A stretch of DNA of 41,569 nucleotides. It comes from Acidobacteriota bacterium (GTDB lineage: Bacteria; Actinomycetota; Acidimicrobiia; Acidimicrobiales; Ilumatobacteraceae). The translations under genes were made by a program, and so were the position numbers. The stretch covers positions 1-41,569 of the forward strand of contig JAGWXX010000008.1 of the NCBI GenBank assembly GCA_018969685.1, given 5' to 3'. The notes under the pieces were generated by a model, which saw nothing but the letters and a program-made list of their open reading frames with translations, had not been told where the DNA came from and did no database searches. Shown piece after piece: positions 33,499-40,282 of this stretch; position 1 is the stretch's first letter, and each line of letters begins with the position of its first letter.

Positions 33499-33777
33499 AT
33501 GCCAACCGCCACCGCAGCAGTCCGCGCCGCCGAGCAGAAGGACCTCGTCAACCGGCTCCGCCGCATCGAGGGGCAGATCGGCGGCGTGATCGCGATGATC
33601 GAGGAGGGCCGCGACTGCACCGACGTCATCGTGCAGATCGCCGCATCGAAGAAGGCCATCGAGCGGGCCGGCATCCTCCTGCTCACCAACGCCCTTGCGC
33701 AGTGCATGGCCGACCAGAAGCGCTCGTCCGAGGCGCGGCGCGCCGAGCTGCAGAAGGCGTTTCTCTCCCTCGCCTGA
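33499..33777 (+). CDS. CsoR-family repressor of the CstR (persulfide-sensor) type
   Basis: 92 aa all-helical CsoR/RcnR-family protein (RLRRIEGQIGGVIAMIEEGR, then CTDVIVQIAASKKAIERAG). C40 and C69 are 29 residues apart, exactly as the two Cys of CsoR and CstR. In Cu-sensing CsoR a His sits four residues before the second Cys; here that position is Ala (NALAQC). Two Cys with no His is the signature of CstR, where per- or polysulfides bridge the cysteines and release DNA. The gene has an overlapping operator, and a cstB-like gene with a matching operator lies 1.1 kb away. Nickel- or formaldehyde-type sensors are less likely. I do not assign a symbol. Confidence 0.9.
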   Translation: MPTATAAVRAAEQKDLVNRLRRIEGQIGGVIAMIEEGRDCTDVIVQIAASKKAIERAGILLLTNALAQCMADQKRSSEARRAELQKAFLSLA

Positions 33778-33799
33778 CCGGCGCCGCGGAACGCGCCGC

Positions 33800-34858
33800 C
33801 TAGGGGCGGATGGACGCCACGACGCCGGCGCCGAGCGCCTCGTCGGTGCTCTCGCCGCCGCACGACAGCAGTGCCCCCGGATCGGCGGGGTCCGCGGGTC
33901 GCATGACGCTCGCCACGACGTCGAGCGACGGCACTGCGATGGCGACCTGGCCGCATGCACCCGACGCCCAGAAGGCGTCCTCCGGCACGCCTGCAAGGAG
34001 GGGCCCCGCCTCCGGTGCGCCGCTGCCGCCCACGACGGTGCCGGGCCGGTTCAGCCACCAGAGCAGCCCGTAGCCGGCGTTGAGAGGCGACGACGGCGCC
34101 GTGGCCTGCGCCACGAAGTCCGCCGAGACGACCTGCGCACCGCCGGCCGATCCTCCGTCGAGGTACAGGCGCGCGAGTGCCGCGAGGTCGTCGCAGTTCG
34201 TCTGCATCCCCGCGAACAATCCGGCGTTGCCCGCGGCGTCGGTCGTCAACCGGGACGACGCGCCGAGGGGGCCGAACAGCGCCTCCTCGGCGAACTGCGC
34301 GACGGACACGCCCGTCGCCCGCTCGAGCACCGTCTCGAGCACCTGCACTGCCGCATTGTTGTAGACCCACTCGCTGCCGGGCTCGGTCTGCTGCGAGAGA
34401 CCGACGGCGAACGCCGACTTGTCGGACTCGAGGAACGCGAATTGCGCGTAGTCGGTGAACAGATCGTGGTAGCGGCCCGAGGTGTGGGAGAGCAGTTGGC
34501 GCACCGTCACCGCCTCGCTCGGGGTGCCCAGCCACTCGGTGACCCAGCGCGACGCGGGGTCGTCGAGCGAGAGCAGGCCCCGGTCGGCCGCGATGCCGAC
34601 GAGCGTCGCGGCGACCGACTTGGTGGTCGAGAACCCCTCCTGCAACTGGTCGGGCGCGAACCCGTCCCAGTACCACGAGCCCACGACCGTGCCGGCGTGC
34701 TCGACGACGACGCAGTTCGCGCCGTCGGCGTGCAGCGACCCGGCCAGCGCCTCGAGCGCCGCCTCGTCGAAGGGGTGCGCCGGCGCCGTCTCGGCGGGGG
34801 CGGCACCTCCGCACGCGGCGAGCGCCAGCAGCGCCAGAAGTGCGACGGGTCGGCGCAC
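33800..34858 (-). CDS. beta-lactamase-like serine hydrolase lipoprotein
   Basis: 352 aa. A signal peptide with lipobox LAAC (C16) predicts a lipid-anchored extracytoplasmic protein. The class-C/EstB-type motifs are STTK (S77/K80) in EGFSTTKS, VYNNAAV (the Tyr-x-Asn element) and a WLNRPG/GACGQ C-terminal region. It could be an esterase, a D-alanyl peptidase or a penicillin-recognising enzyme; nothing points to an antibiotic-resistance role. The GTG at 34858 begins 3 nt after the cstB-like stop, so it is almost certainly co-transcribed with the sulfur genes. Its link to that pathway is not obvious. It converges on the cstR-like gene with a 22-nt gap. Confidence 0.88.
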   Translation of the reverse strand: MRRPVALLALLALAACGGAAPAETAPAHPFDEAALEALAGSLHADGANCVVVEHAGTVVGSWYWDGFAPDQLQEGFSTTKSVAATLVGIAADRGLLSLDDPASRWVTEWLGTPSEAVTVRQLLSHTSGRYHDLFTDYAQFAFLESDKSAFAVGLSQQTEPGSEWVYNNAAVQVLETVLERATGVSVAQFAEEALFGPLGASSRLTTDAAGNAGLFAGMQTNCDDLAALARLYLDGGSAGGAQVVSADFVAQATAPSSPLNAGYGLLWWLNRPGTVVGGSGAPEAGPLLAGVPEDAFWASGACGQVAIAVPSLDVVASVMRPADPADPGALLSCGGESTDEALGAGVVASIRP

Positions 34859-34861
34859 GCG

Positions 34862-36232
34862 CTACGCCGGCTGGACCTGGCGGATCGCCTCGAAGCCACC
34901 GAGCACGTCGGAGACGTCGGTGAACCCCGCGGCGCGCAGCACGCTCGCGCCGATCGACGAGCGGTAGCCGCCCGCGCAGTAGACGACGGTCGGCACGTCG
35001 GGCCGGAGCTCGCCGGCCCGGCGGCGCAGCTGCGCGACGGGGATGTGGACCGCGCCGTCGAGGTGGCCCGACGCGAACTCGCCCTGACCGCGCACGTCCA
35101 CCACCTGCAGGTCGCGCCCGGACGCGCGCACCTCGGCGAACTCCGGCGCGCTCAGCCGCGAGGCGCGCCGCACCTCGGCAGGCACCTCCACCAGCGACTC
35201 CGCCGGGAACCACGCGATCGCGCGGTCGTAGCCGATGCGCGCGAGGCGGACGCGCGCCTCCTGCTCCGTCCCCGACTCGGCGACCAGCACCATGTCCTCG
35301 TCGGGTGCGATCACCGAACCGGCGTACTCGGCGTAGCGGCCGGCGAGGCCGACGTTGACCGAACCGCGCAGGTGGCCGAGCGCGAACGCCTGCGGGTCGC
35401 GCACGTCCACGATCTGCGCACCGCGGTCGCGCGCGGCGAGCAGCTCGGCCGCACCGAGGACGGCCGGCCGGGCCGACTCGTCGAGGACCGGCCGCTGCTG
35501 CTGGTTGCGCACCGCGTCGTAGACGAAGTAGCCGGGTGCCTCGGGCTGCCCCTCGGTGACCGCGGCGACGAAGGACGCGGCGTCGCGGAACTGCAGCGCG
35601 TAATTGGTGGCGCGCTGCTCGCCGATGGTCGACGAGGTCTCCGTGGAGAGGTTCTTCCCGCAGGATGACCCCGCCCCGTGGGCAGGAAAGACGCGGGTGG
35701 CATCGGGAAGCGTGAGCAGCTTCGTGGCGATGGACTCGAAGAGCATCCGCCCCAGTTCGTCGGCCGTCTTGCCGACCGACACCAGCAGGTCGGGCCGTCC
35801 CACGTCGCCGATGAAGAGCGTGTCGCCGGTGAGCACGCCGTAGGGGGTCGCGTCGCCCGGCCGCTCCCAGACGACGATCGAGATGGACTCGGGCGTGTGG
35901 CCCGGGGTGTGCCGGACCTCCAGGCGCACCTCGCCGAGCGACACCGTCTCGCCGTCGGACAGGAGGCGCGCGGGGAACTGCGGCTTCGCCGCCGAGCCGT
36001 AGCAGATCTCCGCACCCGTGGCGGCGGCCAGTTCGAGGTGGCCGGACAGGAAGTCGGCATGGAAGTGCGTCTCGAGGACGTGCGTGATGCGCAGCCCGTG
36101 CGCAGCCGCGGCATCCACGTACTGCCGGACGTCGCGGCGCGGGTCGACGACCGCCGCCGCCCCGGACGTCGTGTCGCCGATGAGATACGAGGCCTGCGAG
36201 AGGCACTCCAGGTAGAACTGCTCGAAGATCAC
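34862..36232 (-). CDS. CstB-like persulfide dioxygenase-rhodanese fusion
   Basis: 456 aa, close to the length of staphylococcal CstB. Residues 1-240 form an ETHE1-type MBL domain: THFHADFLSGH (55-65), TPGHTPES (H112), GDTLFIGDVGRPD (D137) and FPAHG (H185). GSSCGKN carries C191, matching the extra Cys of CstB. A middle rhodanese-like domain (about 255-345) has lost its cysteine (VLVAESGTEQE). The last domain (360-456) has the active loop VVYCAGGYRS with C419. The enzyme should oxidise low-molecular-weight persulfide to sulfite and then form thiosulfate. The GTG overlaps the torD-like stop (GTGA) and is preceded by GGGAG. A CstR-type operator lies 42 nt upstream, inside torD. Confidence 0.92.
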   Translation of the reverse strand: MIFEQFYLECLSQASYLIGDTTSGAAAVVDPRRDVRQYVDAAAAHGLRITHVLETHFHADFLSGHLELAAATGAEICYGSAAKPQFPARLLSDGETVSLGEVRLEVRHTPGHTPESISIVVWERPGDATPYGVLTGDTLFIGDVGRPDLLVSVGKTADELGRMLFESIATKLLTLPDATRVFPAHGAGSSCGKNLSTETSSTIGEQRATNYALQFRDAASFVAAVTEGQPEAPGYFVYDAVRNQQQRPVLDESARPAVLGAAELLAARDRGAQIVDVRDPQAFALGHLRGSVNVGLAGRYAEYAGSVIAPDEDMVLVAESGTEQEARVRLARIGYDRAIAWFPAESLVEVPAEVRRASRLSAPEFAEVRASGRDLQVVDVRGQGEFASGHLDGAVHIPVAQLRRRAGELRPDVPTVVYCAGGYRSSIGASVLRAAGFTDVSDVLGGFEAIRQVQPA

Positions 36233-37353
36233 CGTTCGCTCCCTTCCGCCGCTTCCCCGTCCACCATAGTCCCGATACCCCCCGAGGTATGTCCCTCCCC
36301 GACGTGCTCATGCGGCACGCCGGCCGCCGACAGGGCGTCGAGCGCGTCGCCGAGCCGGTCGCCGGGCACCGCGACGAGCGCGACGTCGCGGTCGTCGCCT
36401 GCGAGCCCCCCGGACGCGACGTCGGCCAGCAGCACGGCCGTGCCCTCCGCGCGCAGGGCGCACTCGGTCCACCATGCTGCAGCTCCCGGCTGATCTTGAG
36501 CGAGGGCGCGGTGGCGGTCGCGGCTCGACTCGGCCACGGCGATCCACGGCCCCACGAGGCCCGGCATCTCCCCCGCCTCGTGCGCAGCCCCGACGAGCTG
36601 CCGCAGCCGTCCGCGACCGTCCATTGGTCGCCACGGAAACCCGAGCGACCGCGCAGCCGACTCGATGTCGCCTGCGTCGAGCCAGATGCCACTGACCGCG
36701 AACGACAGGAGGTGCCTGGTCAACCGGCCGGGACCGGGCGCCCTCGGCACGCCCCCCGCATCGACGACTGCGCCGTCGAGCAGCGGCATCGGGCGAAGCG
36801 CGTCGATCTCGCGGGCGAGGAACTCGCGGCTGGCCGCGACCACCTCGGCGTAGACGGTGCCCACGGCGTGAGCTGCGAGCGCCGCGAGACAGGGCTCGGC
36901 CCAGCGCGCGAGGTGCCCGGCCAGGAAGTCGCGCTGCTCGCCGACCGCGTCGGCAGCCTCGTCGGGACGGTCGGCGGCCCAGGCCGCGGCCTCGCGCGCC
37001 ACGAGGTGGGCGTGCGCACGGAGCTCGAGGCCGAGGTGGTCGGCGCCGGCCGTGCGCCACTCGCCGCCGACGTGCTCGGTGAAGCCGGCGTCGTCGTACG
37101 CGCCGGCCACCGACGCCGTCACCGCACCGCCGCGCCTGCCGTCGACGGACAGGAAGACGCTCTCGTACGGCGGCACCGCCCGCAGGACGATGCGCTCGTA
37201 GTCGACCGCGGTCGCCTCGTCGGCGAGCGACGCGAGCCTCGGCACCCCGCGCACGCGGTCGGCGAGCGCCGGACCGGGCTCGGCGAGCAGCAGCGCGCCC
37301 AGCACGGCGGCGACGCTCGCGCGCGCCTCGGCTCGCTCGGCGAGGTCGCGCAC
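36229..37353 (-). CDS. TorD/DmsD-like molybdoenzyme chaperone with long C-terminal extension
   Basis: 374 aa from a GTG. Residues about 1-185 follow the TorD-family all-helical fold: VPPYESVFLS, ADHLGLELRAHA and FLAGHLARWAEP correspond to its conserved PPYES, DHLg and HL.W elements. Chaperones of this family hold the catalytic subunit during cofactor insertion, and the upstream neighbour is exactly such a subunit. The remaining about 185 residues (from MPLLDGAVVDAG) are unusual for a family of about 200 aa and resemble no motif I know. The end of this extension carries the CstR-type operator in its DNA. It starts 5 nt after the molybdoenzyme stop. Confidence 0.8.
   Translation of the reverse strand: MRDLAERAEARASVAAVLGALLLAEPGPALADRVRGVPRLASLADEATAVDYERIVLRAVPPYESVFLSVDGRRGGAVTASVAGAYDDAGFTEHVGGEWRTAGADHLGLELRAHAHLVAREAAAWAADRPDEAADAVGEQRDFLAGHLARWAEPCLAALAAHAVGTVYAEVVAASREFLAREIDALRPMPLLDGAVVDAGGVPRAPGPGRLTRHLLSFAVSGIWLDAGDIESAARSLGFPWRPMDGRGRLRQLVGAAHEAGEMPGLVGPWIAVAESSRDRHRALAQDQPGAAAWWTECALRAEGTAVLLADVASGGLAGDDRDVALVAVPGDRLGDALDALSAAGVPHEHVGEGHTSGGIGTMVDGEAAEGSER
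36275..36290. promoter_or_regulatory. second CstR-type operator, inside the torD-like gene and upstream of the cstB-like gene
   Basis: ATACCC-CCCG-AGGTAT matches the repressor-gene operator (core ATACCC-N4-GGGTAT) with one mismatch in the right half. It ends 42 nt before the cstB-like GTG, and TATGGT or TATCGG just downstream could be a -10. It implies an internal promoter controlled by the CstR-like repressor. Confidence 0.7.
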
Positions 37354-37358
37354 GGACG

Positions 37359-40271
37359 TCAGGAGCGGTAGGCGCTGGCGAGCGGCTTCACGGGCCGCGC
37401 GAAGTGCAGCGGGCGCCGCAGGCCGCCCGGACCGGGGCCGGGGCGGGTCTTGGCGAGCCACTCGTGGAAGACCTCCATCGACCTGCCCGTGTCCACCGCG
37501 ACGTCGCCGTACCGGTCGCCCTGCAGCGCCGGCCCGACGGTCACGCGCTGCAGCCAGCAGTGCATGCCCGAGATCGGATCGGGCTGCACCGGGAACGTGA
37601 GGTTCTGGTGCACGCCCGCGTCGCTCCACCACACGCGAGCCGAGTCGCGGTCCGCGGACTCAAACGGCTGCGTGCCGTGCACCTGCGAGATGCGCCAGGT
37701 GCCGTCGCCCGTCGCCGTGCCCGATCCGTAGCCGCGGTCCGGGCCCGACAGCGAGACGACTCCCGCCGTCCAGCCGGGCGTGCCGACCTGCTCGTCGAGC
37801 CGCCACCGGCCCATGTGGTGCGACGCCGCGACGACGCCGGGACGGATGCCCTCGGTGCGCCATGCACGGATCACGAACCAACCGGTCTGCGTGGTGATGC
37901 GGACGAGCCCGTCGACGTCGATGCCGAGCTGCTCGGCGTCGGACGGGTGGATCCACAGCGGGTGGGCGTGGCTCAGCTCGGCGAGCCACTTCGACTGGGC
38001 CGAGCGGGTGTGGATCAGCGTCGGCAGGCGGAAGGTCGGCAGCAGGATGCGCTCCCCCGCCTCGAAGTCGAGGTGCTCCCAGTGCACGTGCGACGGGATG
38101 AACGTCGGCAGCGCGTACTCCGGCCAGCCCCAGTCGCGCAGCGTCGGCGAGAAGAGCTCGAGCTTGCGCGACGGCGTCGGGAAGCCGAAGCGCGCCGTGC
38201 CGTCGATGTCGACGCCGACCGAGCCGTCGCCGATGAAGGGCATGTGCCCGCCGATGTCGTCGACCGTCGCGTGCATGCCCGCGGTGCCGGGCACGCGCCA
38301 GACGCCGCCTTCGTCGCGCACCGCCTTGGCGGCGGCGAGATCCGCCTCCGTCACGGCGCGCTCGTGCACCTGCTCCTGGTTGCCGGGGATGGCGAACGCA
38401 CCGTGCTTGCGCATGTACGCGAGCGGCGTGAGCCCCTCGGCCTCGGCCGCGGCGGGCAGTCCCGGGATGGAGTGCTGGAAGAGGTGCGCGTAGTACTCGT
38501 CGATCGACAGCGGGGTGCCCGGCTTCTCGATCGACTCGAAGTGCTCGCGGATGCCGAGCGACCCGTCCGGGTCGATCCGCCACGAGAGGTCGATCCAGAA
38601 TTCGTGCTCCTCCCACACCTCGCCCGGGTTCACGTCGTAGGTGCGGCCCACGGTGCGGCCCTGCTGCTCGGCCCAGACCTTCATGACCGGCTGCCGGAAT
38701 CCGATCCAGCGACCGAGGTGCGTCTCGTAGGACGCGACGTCGTGGCGCTCGGACGCGACGCCCATCGGCAGCACGTAGTCGGCGAACCACGCGGTCTCGC
38801 TCCAGATGGGGGTCAGCGCGACGTGGCAGCCGACGAGGTCCTCGTTGGACAGCACCTCCAGCCAGGTGAAGCCGTCGGGGTTGGTCCAGATCGGGTTGTA
38901 GACGCGGGTGAAGTAGGTGTCGAGGCGGCCGCGGCCCTCCTTGATGAAGTGCGGCAGGAGGATCGACAGCTCGTGGTGCGCGAGCGGGTACTCCTTCGGC
39001 CAGGTCAGCTCGTTCCAGTCGCCGTGCGGGTGCGGGTTCTTCGGCGGCACGGGGATGAACTTGTTCCAGCCGTTCGGGCTGGTGCCACCCTCGGTGCCGA
39101 CCGATCCGGTGAGGACGTTCAGGAAGAACAGGCAGCGCGACGTCTGCCACCCGCCCTCGTTGCCGGCGGCGGATGCGCGCCAATTGTGCGACGAGAGCCG
39201 GCCGGGCACGGCGCGGCCGATGTGCTCGGCGATCTCGCGGATGCGGCGCGCCTCGACGCCGCACATGCGCTCGGCGTTCTCCGGCGTGTAGTCCGCGTAG
39301 CAGTCGAGCAGCGCCTGCGCGAAGTTCCCGAACACCGGCTCGAGGTCGGGCCGGGTCTCGCGGAGGAACACGTCCCAGTTCACCCAGCGGCGCACGAACT
39401 CGCGGTCCCACGTGCCCTGCTCGATCAGCAGGCGGGCGATGGCGAGGCACAGGTAGGCCTCGGTGCCCGGCCAGACGGGGAGCCAGTAGTCCGACATCGA
39501 GGCGGTGTTGGAGAGGCGCGGGTCGACGCAGATCACCTTTGCGCCGCGCATCTTGCCCTCGATGATCCGCTGCGCGTGGGGGTTGAAGTAGTGGCCGGCC
39601 TCGAGGTGCGACGAGATGAGGAAGATCACCTTGGCGTTCGCATGGTCGCCGGACGGCCGGTCGAACCCCATCCACGCCGCGTACCCGACGCGCGCGCCCG
39701 ACGAGCAGATGTTGGTGTGGCTGTTGTGGCCGTCGAGGCCCCACGCGTGCAGCACGCGCTCCATGTAGCTGTCGTCGCCCGGGCGGCCGACGTGGTACAT
39801 GACCTCCTTGCGACGGTCCTCGCGAAACGCGCGCCCGACGCGCGATCCGATCTCCTCGAGCGCCTGCGCCCAGTCGATCCGCTCCCACCTGCCCTCGCCG
39901 CGCTTCCCCGCGCGCTTCAGCGGGTAGAGGATCCGGTCGGCGTCGTGGACCTGGTTGATCGTCGCCGGGCCCTTCGCGCAGTTGCGCCCGCGGCTCGCCG
40001 GGTGGTGCGGGTTGCCCTCGAACTTGGCGATCTCGCCCGTCTGCTTGTCGACGTAGGCCAGCAGGCCGCAGCACGCCTCGCAGTTGAAGCAGGTGGTCGG
40101 AATGAGGCTGAAGCGCCGCTTCACCTTCCGCCCGTGCGCCCACTCCTTCGCGTCGAGTTCGACCCAGTCCGACCAGCGCTCGACCGGCGGGTAGTTGGTG
40201 AGTGCGGTGCCCGGGAGCAGGCGGGCAAGGTCGCCCCGTCCCGCGCGGTCGAGATCGTCCAAGAGCGACAC
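37359..40271 (-). CDS. molybdopterin oxidoreductase (SoeA/PsrA-like catalytic subunit)
   Basis: 970 aa. The N-terminal 4Fe-4S site is CFNCEACC...C (C61, C64, C68, C98), followed by NCAKGPATINQVHDADRILY. The probable molybdenum ligand is C189 in HTNICSSGAR, as in the Cys-ligated PsrA/PhsA/SoeA branch of the DMSO-reductase superfamily. There is no twin-arginine signal, which argues for a cytoplasmic enzyme as in sulfite-oxidising SoeABC rather than exported polysulfide or thiosulfate reductases. A late WIHPSDAEQLGID segment is the cofactor-closing domain. A GAGGAG Shine-Dalgarno supports the GTG at 40271. Sulfite oxidation is inferred from context; other substrates are possible. Confidence 0.88.
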   Translation of the reverse strand: MSLLDDLDRAGRGDLARLLPGTALTNYPPVERWSDWVELDAKEWAHGRKVKRRFSLIPTTCFNCEACCGLLAYVDKQTGEIAKFEGNPHHPASRGRNCAKGPATINQVHDADRILYPLKRAGKRGEGRWERIDWAQALEEIGSRVGRAFREDRRKEVMYHVGRPGDDSYMERVLHAWGLDGHNSHTNICSSGARVGYAAWMGFDRPSGDHANAKVIFLISSHLEAGHYFNPHAQRIIEGKMRGAKVICVDPRLSNTASMSDYWLPVWPGTEAYLCLAIARLLIEQGTWDREFVRRWVNWDVFLRETRPDLEPVFGNFAQALLDCYADYTPENAERMCGVEARRIREIAEHIGRAVPGRLSSHNWRASAAGNEGGWQTSRCLFFLNVLTGSVGTEGGTSPNGWNKFIPVPPKNPHPHGDWNELTWPKEYPLAHHELSILLPHFIKEGRGRLDTYFTRVYNPIWTNPDGFTWLEVLSNEDLVGCHVALTPIWSETAWFADYVLPMGVASERHDVASYETHLGRWIGFRQPVMKVWAEQQGRTVGRTYDVNPGEVWEEHEFWIDLSWRIDPDGSLGIREHFESIEKPGTPLSIDEYYAHLFQHSIPGLPAAAEAEGLTPLAYMRKHGAFAIPGNQEQVHERAVTEADLAAAKAVRDEGGVWRVPGTAGMHATVDDIGGHMPFIGDGSVGVDIDGTARFGFPTPSRKLELFSPTLRDWGWPEYALPTFIPSHVHWEHLDFEAGERILLPTFRLPTLIHTRSAQSKWLAELSHAHPLWIHPSDAEQLGIDVDGLVRITTQTGWFVIRAWRTEGIRPGVVAASHHMGRWRLDEQVGTPGWTAGVVSLSGPDRGYGSGTATGDGTWRISQVHGTQPFESADRDSARVWWSDAGVHQNLTFPVQPDPISGMHCWLQRVTVGPALQGDRYGDVAVDTGRSMEVFHEWLAKTRPGPGPGGLRRPLHFARPVKPLASAYRS

Positions 40272-40282
40272 GTCGATGCTCC

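Noticed and set aside
33499-33777. Copper-sensing CsoR identity for the repressor
   Set aside because: The Cu-ligand His is Ala and the neighbours are sulfur genes, not copper pumps.
33800-34858. Possible antibiotic-resistance beta-lactamase
   Set aside because: Only the generic STTK/YNN serine-hydrolase motifs and a lipoprotein signal are visible; nothing indicates beta-lactam hydrolysis.
33354-36692. 1112-codon minus-strand open frame spanning the persulfide genes
   Set aside because: It is in a different frame from the CstB-like, lipoprotein and torD-like genes, and its Arg/Gly-rich translation matches nothing.
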